5,608 bases of DNA from CAZEQD01 sp964514305. GTDB lineage: Bacteria; Acidobacteriota; Aminicenantia; Aminicenantales; Aminicenantaceae. The notes beneath the pieces were generated by a model. That model worked only from the letters and a program-made list of their open reading frames with translations. It searched no databases and was not told the DNA's origin. The stretch spans positions 1-5,608 of the forward strand of contig CAZEQD010000093.1 of the NCBI GenBank assembly GCA_964514305.1. Reading direction: 5' to 3'. Each line of letters begins with the position of its first letter. Position 1 is the first letter of the stretch. The translations under genes were made by a program, and so were the position numbers. Positions 1 through 5,545 of this stretch are shown here, in pieces.

Positions 1-167
1 GCTTTAGCTGGGCCTATACACACTTTTTCATCAGCAAACATAGTATGAAGAGAATTTTTATCGGGTTCAGAATAAACAGCTACTGTTTTAAAACCAAGCT
101 CTCGAGCAGAGCGGATGATACGCAGAGCAATTTCGCCTCGATTAGCAATTAGTATTTTGGAAAACAT
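1..167 (-). CDS. accC: Biotin carboxylase subunit of acetyl-CoA carboxylase, N-terminal part only
   Basis: AccC catalyses the ATP- and bicarbonate-dependent carboxylation of the biotin on BCCP, the first half-reaction of acetyl-CoA carboxylase in fatty-acid synthesis (cytoplasm). Only about 55 codons are in the window; the gene runs off the left edge. The visible N-terminus starts MFSKILIANRGEIALRII and continues with TVAVYSEPD and ADEKVCIGPA, the signature start of biotin carboxylases (KxLIANRGEIAxRI, then the YSexD and DEavcIGpa stretches). The ATG at 165-167 lies six bases after the accB stop. The bases just upstream show no strong Shine-Dalgarno, which fits translational coupling to accB. 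The same N-terminus occurs in pyruvate and propionyl-CoA carboxylase subunits, but a free-standing BCCP directly upstream points to AccC. The ATP-grasp and catalytic regions are outside the window. Confidence 0.95.
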   Translation of the reverse strand, partial: MFSKILIANRGEIALRIIRSARELGFKTVAVYSEPDKNSLHTMFADEKVCIGPAK

Positions 168-173
168 TGAGAG

Positions 174-647
174 TCAAGAAAGAGGCTGAATGGCAAATAA
201 TTTCTGTCCATATTCGACTGGCTTTCCATTTTCAGCAAATATTTCTTTGATCACACCCTCAACATCTGATTCAATTTCATTCATGAGCTTCATGGCCTCA
301 ATGATACATAGAGTTTGGTCCTTTTTTACAATATCACCGATGTCAACAAAGGGAGGTGAAGAAGGATCGGGGGCTCGATAAAAAGTCCCCACCATAGGAG
401 AAGTAATATAATGGAGATTATTTTTTCTTTCAGACGAGATTACTTCCGAAGAGGCAGGATTTGTTTTTTCTGCTCCTCTAGAAGGAGGGGTGGTTGAAGA
501 AGTTATCTCGGCTGAGGGGCTTATATTTTGGGCTCGGCTTATTTTAATCTTAAAACCTTCAATTTCCAGTTCAAAATGAGATAGATTCCTTTCTTCTAAC
601 AAATCTATAATTTTAATAATTTCTTTATAATCGATTTTAGATTTCAT
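174..647 (-). CDS. accB: Biotin carboxyl carrier protein of acetyl-CoA carboxylase (BCCP)
   Basis: BCCP carries the biotin that shuttles the carboxyl group from biotin carboxylase to the carboxyltransferase. The 157-residue product has the standard three-part layout. Residues 1-40 are a helical/beta N-terminal region (IDLLEERNLSHFELEIEG). About 41-78 are a flexible linker rich in Ser, Pro, Thr and Ala. About 79-156 form the biotinyl domain. The biotinylation motif EAMKLMNE puts biotin on Lys120. SPMVGTFYRAPDPSSPPF (83-100) includes the 'thumb' insertion typical of acetyl-CoA carboxylase BCCPs and absent from lipoyl domains. The length is normal. The start is fixed by a strong AGAGGAG six bases upstream of the ATG. 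It ends in TGA six bases before accC, so accB-accC is an operon. A 14-codon leader ORF ends three bases before this ATG in the same frame, which could modulate initiation. Confidence 0.97.
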   Translation of the reverse strand: MKSKIDYKEIIKIIDLLEERNLSHFELEIEGFKIKISRAQNISPSAEITSSTTPPSRGAEKTNPASSEVISSERKNNLHYITSPMVGTFYRAPDPSSPPFVDIGDIVKKDQTLCIIEAMKLMNEIESDVEGVIKEIFAENGKPVEYGQKLFAIQPLS

Positions 648-650
648 TTT

Positions 651-695
651 TTACTCCTCTTGCCGAGGAAATAAAGAGTTTGTTCTAGGATTCAT
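651..695 (-). CDS. Possible 14-residue leader peptide upstream of accB
   Basis: The ATG at 693-695 opens a 14-codon frame, MNPRTNSLFPRQEE, ending in TAA at 651-653. It has its own GGAG (701-704) five bases before the ATG. The stop is three bases from the accB ATG and both frames are the same (start-to-start distance 48 bases). The predicted promoter (720-748) would start transcription about 18 bases upstream of this ATG, so it would be the first ORF on the message. BCCP proteins normally begin where accB begins here, so this is not a lost N-terminus. I do not recognise the peptide. Whether it is translated is an inference from spacing; a 14-codon ORF with a weak SD can occur by chance. Confidence 0.4.
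   Translation of the reverse strand: MNPRTNSLFPRQEE
654..660 (-). promoter_or_regulatory. Ribosome binding site of accB, inside the end of the leader ORF
   Basis: AGAGGAG on the minus strand, six bases before the accB ATG, is a near-ideal Shine-Dalgarno. It is formed by the last sense codons (..GAG GAG) of the 14-codon ORF at 651-695. Ribosomes finishing the small ORF would therefore sit on the accB ribosome binding site. Confidence 0.8.
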
Positions 696-719
696 CTTAT
701 CTCCAAGAAAATTAGTAAT

Positions 720-748
720 ACCTTAAACACATTAGCCCAAAAAGTCAA
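720..748 (-). promoter_or_regulatory. Candidate sigma70-type promoter for accBC
   Basis: On the minus strand TTGACT (743-748) is followed after 17 bases by TAAGGT (720-725). The -35 box matches the consensus in five of six positions; the -10 box is weaker (three of six). The expected start near 713 leaves a short leader carrying the GGAG and the 14-codon ORF before accB. It lies between the end of the upstream pseudogene and accB, so accBC need not depend on read-through from vwa. Confidence 0.45.
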
Positions 749-791
749 GTAGCCAGCGGCTCTATTACGGAAAGTGAGGGAGAAAGATTTT

Positions 792-1553
792 TTAACGGCG
801 GCTTACAAAAAAGTCTAAGCGTCTCTTTATATCTTCTGTTAATCGGATTTGCTTTAGGTTAAGGGCCAAATTATAGGCCTTGCGAGCTATTTCCGCCGCT
901 TGAGGGAAGTTACCAAGAGAAGCATAAGCTGAGGCTAAAATGTCCAATCACTCTGGATCTTTTTCCTGAGTTAAACGACAGCCCTGCTGAAACAAAGAAA
1001 GGTCCAGTTGTCTATCTGCCCGTTTTGCATCATGGGACGTAAGGAGAAGCTTAACCAGAAGAGTCAGCATTTTAACTCTATTGGGAAAAAACTGGAGTCC
1101 TTCTTTTAAAATATTGATGGCTTCAGAAAATTTATTTTCTCGAGCCAAAGAGATAGCCAGCAAATAGCGACTCTGCTCATCCTCAGGTTTTGATTCCAGG
1201 GCTTTATAAAGAACAGAAATAGCGGGGGCATAGTTGCCTTTTTGTATCTCTGCATGGGCCAGGTTGATCATAGCTTTCCAGAAATGGGAATGAATCTTTA
1301 GGGCTTGTTCAAAATGAAGCCTGTTTTTATCAATCTGTTCTTTCTACAACAAAGCATCTCCCAAAGTATTATGGATTTCTGCATTCTGGGGATTGGCCGC
1401 CAAGGCTTTATTTAAATGTTCAATGGCTTCATCTAATTTTCCTTCCTTTTCTCGGATATTACCTAGCATCGTCAGAGCTATAAATGAATTAGGCTTGAGT
1501 TTTAAGACTTTTTCATAATGTCTTGCTGCTTCAGCTTTTGATTTTCTTCTTGA
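792..1553 (-). pseudogene. Remnant 3: TPR repeat block broken by TAG and TGA
   Basis: In the same frame as remnant 2, this stretch encodes about five tetratricopeptide repeats. Examples are GNIREKEGKLDEAIEHLNKA, INLAHAEIQKGNYAPAISVL and AISLARENKFSEAINILKEG, followed by LDILASAYASLGNFPQAAE beyond the TGA. TAG (1344-1346) falls inside a repeat that otherwise reads GDALL-x-KEQID..LHFEQAL; an AAG lysine codon is the simplest ancestor. TGA (948-950) falls in DPE-x-LDILA. Coding then continues 52 codons to a natural-looking end, VSRR and TAA at 792-794. The longest uninterrupted part is 948-1271 (107 codons, starting at an internal ATG with no ribosome binding site). TPRs mediate protein-protein contacts; as the tail of the lost membrane protein they have no evident independent role. 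Confidence 0.75.
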
Positions 1554-2021
1554 TTACCCGTGTAGTTTAGATAAGGCCATACATTTTCGGCCATCTTCAA
1601 TAATTACTTTTGTTTTTTTGTTAATAAGAAGATTGTTGTTTTCTCTGGACAGCAACCGGGCTGCTTGGACTACGCTTTCCTCAATGTCAACTACTTCTAA
1701 ATATTTTACCTCAGGAGACTGGATGGTAGTTCCGGCTGCGATTACGCCACCAAAGCAGATCATGAGTGCCGAGGAAGGCTGAGGATGAAGCAAGACTCCC
1801 AGAATTCCCATCAATTTAAAACAATATTGGGCCGCATAACTGGTTGGGACTTCTTCTGTGCTGTTGATATAGAGGTCTTTAAGTCCACTCACCTTGTCTT
1901 GAACAACAATCGAAGTGGCTGTTTTGCCTTCTTTATAAAAGATAATAGAATTATGGTGGCCCAATTGCAGAGTGCTCAAAAAAAGCTTTTGGGTAATGTT
2001 TTTTGAAATTAAAAAGCTCAT
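1554..2021 (-). pseudogene. Remnant 2: N-terminal half of a spermidine-synthase-like (SAM-type Rossmann) domain
   Basis: This is a 155-codon stretch. Visible family landmarks are IIFYKEGKTATSIVV (N-terminal beta domain of polyamine aminopropyltransferases), LLHPQPSSALMICFGGVIAAG (first strand and glycine loop, 19 bases either side trimmed in reading), VVDIEESVVQAA (acidic strand-2 motif) and IIEDGRKCMALS (the DGR motif). The usual G-x-G-x-T loop reads GGVIAAG, a departure from the family. The frame stops at TAA (1554-1556) just after the DGR motif, where intact proteins continue with the YDVI strand, catalytic loop and C-terminal half. It could only encode half a fold, so independent enzyme activity is unlikely. 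The ATG at 2019-2021 has no convincing Shine-Dalgarno and lies inside the ancestral protein. Confidence 0.75.
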
Positions 2022-2215
2022 AATGATGATGAGAAGTATAAAACCAGGGAGAAGCTATAAGCTGTGCTGGGGATTCGGAAAGACAAAAAGCGCGTCCATA
2101 AAATTTCTAGGGTTAAAGATGAGCATCCAGTAACAAAGGCCAGAATCAGAATAAGAAATTCAAGTTTGGACTTTTCAGATTTCCCTTTAGTTGAGTTGTT
2201 TTTCCTTCTGGCTAT
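2018..2215 (-). pseudogene. Remnant 1: N-terminal membrane segment of the spermidine-synthase-like gene
   Basis: This is a 65-codon open stretch ending in TGA (2018-2020). After a basic, Lys/Ser-rich start it reads LILILAFVTGCSSLTLEILW, then TRFLSFRI and STAYSFSLVL. This is the first-helix signature of fused MFS/spermidine-synthase proteins (SG.aaLalEvvWtR, then a short gap and a 'StvYaFSlvL' stretch). The homologous protein should continue with several further helices, but the frame runs into a TCATCATCAT repeat and stops. The next piece begins one frame over. No ATG, GTG or TTG start with a ribosome binding site is visible; the codon at 2213-2215 is ATA where a start would fit. Confidence 0.75.
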
Positions 2216-2220
2216 GCCGG

Positions 2221-3792
2221 TTAAAGCTTGATGTAACTCGATAAAACATCAGACTCATTGGCTATCTTATCCATAGCTTGGATAATGATAAAATAATTTC
2301 CAGATTTTAACCAGTTAAAATTTAAAGAAATATGGGTTTCTTTCTTAGTAGAGTTAAGATTTTTTCCTTGGTCAAAAACTTTTTTGGAGTTTTCATCAAA
2401 AAGAGTTATTTTTACATCGGCGATTCCTGTTTTTTTACCCTTAATTTTGCTCATTTTGTAGTTTAAAAGAGAGAATTTAACAGTTTTCCGATTGACCTTA
2501 AAGTCAGCTATGGTTATGAAAGGTTCTGGTCTTTCAGGCAGGTGTTTGAGAGAAATAACTTTTAAGCCACTTCTGTTAACTTTAACTTCAATTTTTCTTT
2601 CTTTTGGTTCAATGTCCTCATGAGGTGAATAGACAAGAAGATAGTAGTAATCCTCTTTTTCTGTGGCCTTCGTCAGAGCTTCTGTAGGATTATTGGAAAA
2701 GGAAGTTGAACCACCGGTAACTTGGCTGATCTTTTTAAAACAATCTTCATAATCCTCAGCCACTTCTTGGAGTTCAAAATCTTGAGAAAAGACAGTGCGG
2801 AATGATTTTAATAGAATCATATGAAAAGTTATGTTGGCTTCCATGAATAACTCTTTTAAACTTTCGGCAGGAAAGAACTCAGATACATCTAAAGATCTTT
2901 GAAGTTCCATCCTCTTAGCTTGAACAAGACGAGCTTTAATCTGATTCATCGGGTCAGCCTGAGATTCAATCCAGTTATTGATGGCTATATCCAGCCGGGA
3001 AGCATTTTTTAGTTTAGGGAATAATTCTCTTTGCTGAAAGCATATAGCCCATTTTTCGCCCTCTATCTGCCTCACTCTTCTGATAATACTTCTGTAAGAG
3101 GATAGCTCAGGAGTTAGATATTGTCTCCGGTAATTAAGCCAGGCTCTTTGATAATTATCAAAAAACCTGATCATAGCTTGATCGAGAGGGACAAATTGAG
3201 ACTGACCTCTCAGAGTAGCTAAGAGGCGATCTCCCTCAAATCTTAGCTCCCTGAAGGCTTTGAGGGTATTTTGGGCAGAAAGAATTTTATACTTTTTTAA
3301 AGCCTCTTTAATAGTGAGAATTACATCGGGCTTATTTTTGCCTTTTTGAATTTTGATCAGCCTATTTTCAGTTAAAACCAGGAAGTGATCACCAGGCCGA
3401 AATATATGCTGGAAGAAATAGTCAATAGCCTCACCCACCGCTTGGTTGTAATCAATGATATTAAAAATGAGCATGAATAATCTCTTGGAGGGCCTCATCT
3501 TATTTTCAGGCTGAGATAATACCCTGGTAGCTGCTATTTTACGGGAAACAGCTTCAAAAGAGGTTATTTTCTGTTTTATCCCATTTTCGTAAATAGTAAA
3601 ATCTTCTTTAGTTAGATCTTTAACTGATTGACCTTGGTAGAGAACTCTGACTGGAACTTCCACGGCCGTAACCGTCACTTCTTCTTGGGTTTTTTCTACC
3701 TGAGCTAATAGGCTTCCTGAGGAGAAAATAGTTAATGTTAAAAAAAATGCAGTGGCCAATATATTCCAATATAATTTTTTAGAGCTCCTCAT
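2221..3792 (-). CDS. Secreted VWA-related domain protein (Acidobacteria/Aminicenantes type)
   Basis: The 523-residue product is predicted to be exported. A basic start (MRSSKK) and a hydrophobic core at 10-29 end at SLLA-Q, a probable signal peptidase I site after residue 30; no lipobox cysteine is present. Then come a beta segment VTVTAVEVPVRVLYQG (39-54) and LTKEDFTIYENG (60-71), an N-terminal module typical of VWA-related proteins. The VWA core starts at RLFMLIFNIIDYN (104-116), where a canonical DxSxS metal site would lie but is not conserved. A long, charged, mostly helical stretch (about 150-305) follows, then TFHMILLKS (322-330), VTGGSTSFSNN (358-368) and DYYYLLVYSP (381-390). The C-terminus is beta-rich. 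ATG at 3790-3792 is preferred over TTG at 3816 because AAAGGTGA sits five bases upstream and the signal peptide then begins correctly. The pseudogene follows 5 bases downstream. The function is unknown; adhesion or envelope protein binding is a guess. Confidence 0.85.
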   Translation of the reverse strand: MRSSKKLYWNILATAFFLTLTIFSSGSLLAQVEKTQEEVTVTAVEVPVRVLYQGQSVKDLTKEDFTIYENGIKQKITSFEAVSRKIAATRVLSQPENKMRPSKRLFMLIFNIIDYNQAVGEAIDYFFQHIFRPGDHFLVLTENRLIKIQKGKNKPDVILTIKEALKKYKILSAQNTLKAFRELRFEGDRLLATLRGQSQFVPLDQAMIRFFDNYQRAWLNYRRQYLTPELSSYRSIIRRVRQIEGEKWAICFQQRELFPKLKNASRLDIAINNWIESQADPMNQIKARLVQAKRMELQRSLDVSEFFPAESLKELFMEANITFHMILLKSFRTVFSQDFELQEVAEDYEDCFKKISQVTGGSTSFSNNPTEALTKATEKEDYYYLLVYSPHEDIEPKERKIEVKVNRSGLKVISLKHLPERPEPFITIADFKVNRKTVKFSLLNYKMSKIKGKKTGIADVKITLFDENSKKVFDQGKNLNSTKKETHISLNFNWLKSGNYFIIIQAMDKIANESDVLSSYIKL

Positions 3793-3797
3793 TTTTC

Positions 3798-3805
3798 TCA
3801 CCTTT
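3798..3805 (-). promoter_or_regulatory. Ribosome binding site deciding the vwa start
   Basis: AAAGGTGA on the minus strand lies five bases before the ATG at 3790-3792. No comparable site precedes the in-frame TTG at 3814-3816, so the eight extra residues given by the longer reading are probably not translated. Confidence 0.65.
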
Positions 3806-3884
3806 CTTATTTTCAATATGCCTAATAAATAATATTCCCTCCTGGCCGATTAAATTATTTATACTTTTTTGGTTGATGTTAGTT

Positions 3885-3913
3885 ATTATACTTCAATTCT
3901 CTTATTTTGTAAT
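3885..3913 (-). promoter_or_regulatory. Candidate sigma70-type promoter for the vwa gene
   Basis: A perfect TATAAT on the minus strand (3885-3890) has ATTACA (3908-3913, four of six matches to TTGACA) 17 bases upstream. Transcription would begin near 3878 and give a leader of about 85 bases. This would transcribe vwa and, behind it, the pseudogene remnants. It argues against a protein-coding role for the overlapping short frame at 3879-4064. Confidence 0.5.
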
Positions 3914-3934
3914 CGTTTTTTTTAGAAAGGTAAG

Positions 3935-4047
3935 CATCCTCAAAACCGTGATAGCTAATAAATAATAAGGCCGTACTTATAGGTAGTGCTTTTCCTCCAT
4001 CCGAGCCCATAGGTTGGGTGAGGGGTTTTGATGAGGATGGAGGGAAA
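3935..4047. repeat. Nested, mutually exclusive inverted repeats
   Basis: CCTCCATCC (3994-4002) is exactly complementary to GGATGGAGG (4035-4043), with TTT/AAA extending the stem past one bulged G. Inside its 32-base loop, CCCA (4006-4009) pairs with TGGG (4015-4018). A second, longer-range pairing joins CATCCTCAAAACC (3935-3947) to GGTTTTGA (4024-4031) plus GGATG (4035-4039), with three unpaired bases between. The two pairings share 4035-4039, so they cannot coexist. They lie upstream of both predicted promoters relative to each gene, so this is either a protein-binding region in DNA or part of a longer ffh leader. Its role is unknown. Confidence 0.5.
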
Positions 4048-4147
4048 TCGCTGCCAGATTTCATTTCATGGTTTTGGGGATGCTTTCTTTAGAAAATAAA
4101 GTGAAGGAAGGGAACTGTTATCGAGAAAGAGTTTAAGGAGGACTAAT

Positions 4148-4174
4148 TTGACTTCGGTTCAGAGGATAGACTAA
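4148..4174 (+). CDS. Possible eight-codon TTG-initiated ORF in the ffh leader
   Basis: The best Shine-Dalgarno of the window, AAGGAGG (4135-4141), lies six bases before a TTG that opens eight codons (MTSVQRID if TTG is read as Met) and ends in TAA at 4172-4174. The frame is that of ffh, whose ATG is 19 codons downstream of the TTG. Ffh normally begins MF(D/E)xLSxRL as it does at 4205, so this is not a missing part of Ffh. It could be a leader ORF, a relic, or chance. It conflicts with the promoter candidate at the same place, since a start near 4184 would leave it untranscribed. Confidence 0.2.
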   Translation: MTSVQRID

Positions 4175-4177
4175 CAT
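4148..4177 (+). promoter_or_regulatory. Candidate promoter for ffh
   Basis: TTGACT (4148-4153) and TAACAT (4172-4177) are separated by 18 bases. The -35 box matches five of six consensus positions, the -10 box four of six. Transcription near 4184 would leave a leader of about 20 bases containing the ffh ribosome binding site. An alternative upstream start would place the strong AAGGAGG at 4135-4141 on the message as well. Confidence 0.35.
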
Positions 4178-4189
4178 AGGAAAGTAATC

Positions 4190-4196
4190 AGGAGAG
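4190..4196 (+). promoter_or_regulatory. Ribosome binding site of ffh
   Basis: AGGAGAG ends eight bases before the ATG at 4205-4207. It is close enough to explain initiation at MFDQLSNRLQ, the usual Ffh N-terminus. Confidence 0.65.
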
Positions 4197-4204
4197 AAAA
4201 AATA

Positions 4205-5530
4205 ATGTTCGATCAGTTGTCAAACCGTCTTCAAAAAGTGTTAAGGTACCTTCGCGGCGAGGGGAAAATCACCGAAAGAAATATGGCTGAGGCCTTAAGA
4301 ATGATACGCCTGGCCTTTTTAGAAGCTGATGTCAATTATCGGGTAGTTAAAGATTTTATAGAAAGAATTAAAGCTCAGGCTTTAGATGAGAAAGTTCTTG
4401 ATAGTCTAACTCCTGCTCAGCAGGTAATAAAAATCGTTCGTGATGAATTAACCTCTATTTTAGGGCAGAACCAAGAAAAGCTTAAGTTCTCCAGTTCACC
4501 CCCTTCTATTTTTATGTTAGTAGGGCTGCAGGGTTCTGGTAAGACTACCACCAGCGGAAAATTAGCAAAGTGGGCAGCTCATCAGGGCAAAAATCCTCTC
4601 CTTGTCTCTTTTGATCTCAAAAGACCGGCTGCCCAAGAACAGCTAAAAATGATTTCTAAACAGATTCAATTACCTTTTTATGGAATGAGTCAGCAACAAA
4701 TGTCTAATCCAGGCAGAGCATTAAAGGAGCTAATTAAATTTACTAAAAGTAAAGGCTACGATCTCCTTATTGTCGATACCGCTGGCAGACTCCATATTGA
4801 TGAAGAATTAATGACTGAACTCCGTTTAGTTAAAGAAAACCTAAATCCTACCGAAGTTATATACGTAGGCGATGCTATGACTGGTCAGGATGCTGTTCGC
4901 AGCGCCCAGCAATTTCAGGCAAAAATAGGGTTAGATTCTATTATTCTGACTAAACTTGATGGAGATGCCAGGGGAGGGGCAGCTTTATCAATTGTCTCTG
5001 TCACTGGAAAGCCGATTAAGTTTGTGGGCGTCGGCGAAAAATTTGATAAATTTGAGATATTCCATCCAGATCGAATGGCCTCTCGGATTATTGGCTTAGG
5101 AGATGTTTTGAGCTTGGTAGAGAGGGCTGAAAAAGAAGCTGATGTAAAGGAGGCTGAAGAGCTGGCCCGCCGCCTGCGTCGCCAGGAATTTACGCTTGAA
5201 GATTTTAAAAAGCAGCTGGTTCAAATGAAAAAAATGGGCTCTTTGTCTCAAATATTAAAATTGCTGCCTTCAGCCGGCCCTTTTAGGAATATTAATAAAA
5301 TAAAAGTTGATGATAAAAAAGTTATTCACTTTGAGGCCATAATAAATTCTATGACCCTGCGAGAAAGAGAAAATCCAAAAATGATAACTGGCAGCCGTCG
5401 CCAGCGCATAGCCAGAGGAAGTGGGCGGCCGGTGGCTGAGGTCAACCAGTTACTGAAACAATTTTTAGAAATGAAAAAAATGATGAAGAAATCCCAATTC
5501 CAGAAGCTTCTTTCCCAAATTCCCCATTAA
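4205..5530 (+). CDS. ffh: Signal recognition particle protein Ffh (SRP54 GTPase)
   Basis: Ffh binds signal sequences emerging from the ribosome, together with SRP RNA, and delivers the complexes to FtsY at the membrane. The 441 residues give a complete protein of normal length. The N domain (about 1-90, MFDQLSNRLQ..) is followed by the G domain: G1 GLQGSGKTTT (107-116), the insertion-box motif DLKRPAAQEQL (137-147), G3 DTAGR (191-195), GDAMTGQDA (222-230), G4 TKLDGDARGG (249-258) and G5 GVGEK (275-279). The M domain (about 300-441) has a methionine-rich finger-loop region (VQMKKMGSLSQILKLLP) and the RNA-binding helices with the SRRQRIARGSGR motif (397-408) that binds SRP RNA; it ends in a basic, Met-rich tail (MKKMMKK). 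The insertion-box motif usually reads D(T/V/L)YRPAA; the Lys here is a mild variant. In many genomes rpsP follows ffh; I see no coding start for it in the 78 bases left. Confidence 0.98.
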   Translation: MFDQLSNRLQKVLRYLRGEGKITERNMAEALRMIRLAFLEADVNYRVVKDFIERIKAQALDEKVLDSLTPAQQVIKIVRDELTSILGQNQEKLKFSSSPPSIFMLVGLQGSGKTTTSGKLAKWAAHQGKNPLLVSFDLKRPAAQEQLKMISKQIQLPFYGMSQQQMSNPGRALKELIKFTKSKGYDLLIVDTAGRLHIDEELMTELRLVKENLNPTEVIYVGDAMTGQDAVRSAQQFQAKIGLDSIILTKLDGDARGGAALSIVSVTGKPIKFVGVGEKFDKFEIFHPDRMASRIIGLGDVLSLVERAEKEADVKEAEELARRLRRQEFTLEDFKKQLVQMKKMGSLSQILKLLPSAGPFRNINKIKVDDKKVIHFEAIINSMTLRERENPKMITGSRRQRIARGSGRPVAEVNQLLKQFLEMKKMMKKSQFQKLLSQIPH

Positions 5531-5545
5531 TAACATAACATAGAA

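Larger units (their letters stand above)
792..2215 (-). pseudogene. Pseudogene: membrane spermidine-synthase-like protein with C-terminal TPR repeats
   Basis: Read on the minus strand, this stretch preserves one ancestral protein in three pieces: a membrane N-terminus (2018-2215), half of a SAM-type aminopropyltransferase-like domain (1554-2021) and a TPR block (792-1553). Order and domain content match the family of membrane-fused spermidine synthases with TPR tails. The first and second pieces differ by one frame. The second and third share a frame but are cut by TAA (1554-1556), TAG (1344-1346) and TGA (948-950). Sense coding continues with good TPR matches on both sides of the TAG and TGA. 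The bulk of the membrane domain and the C-terminal half of the catalytic domain are absent, so at least two deletions are inferred. No ATG precedes the membrane piece; ATA at 2213-2215 may be the lost start. It lies 5 bases after vwa. Assembly error could explain a single stop but not all lesions. Confidence 0.85.
3793..4204. other. Gene-free divergent intergenic region between vwa and ffh
   Basis: This 412-base stretch separates two divergently transcribed genes. The left part is very AT-rich and carries the vwa ribosome binding site and promoter. The middle (3935-4047) holds inverted repeats. The right part (4130-4204) carries two Shine-Dalgarno-like sites and a promoter-like pair for ffh. 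I see no protein motif, tRNA or rho-independent terminator. A 61-codon frame at 3879-4064 (minus) has no ribosome binding site and overlaps the repeats and promoter. Confidence 0.6.

Noticed and set aside
190..381. 63-codon frame on the plus strand
   Set aside because: It lies wholly antisense to accB, whose protein motifs are unmistakable; no family resemblance or ribosome binding site.
751..761. AGCC-GCT-GGCT hairpin with a downstream T-run (minus strand) as a terminator before accB
   Set aside because: The stem is only four pairs and the T-run starts several bases away inside the predicted -35 region; too weak to call.
1785..2006. 73-codon frame on the plus strand
   Set aside because: Antisense to the spermidine-synthase-like remnant; no recognisable motif and no supported start.
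1554..2021. Independent functional spermidine synthase gene
   Set aside because: It has only the first half of the domain, an altered glycine loop and no ribosome binding site, and membrane and TPR remnants flank it on either side.
3793..3816. TTG at 3816 as the vwa start (eight more residues)
   Set aside because: The ATG at 3792 has AAAGGTGA five bases upstream and gives a normal signal peptide start; the TTG has no comparable site.
3879..4064. 61-codon frame on the minus strand between ffh and vwa
   Set aside because: No Shine-Dalgarno before its ATG, low-complexity Ser/Pro start created by the inverted repeat, no known motif, and its 3' end overlaps the vwa promoter candidate.
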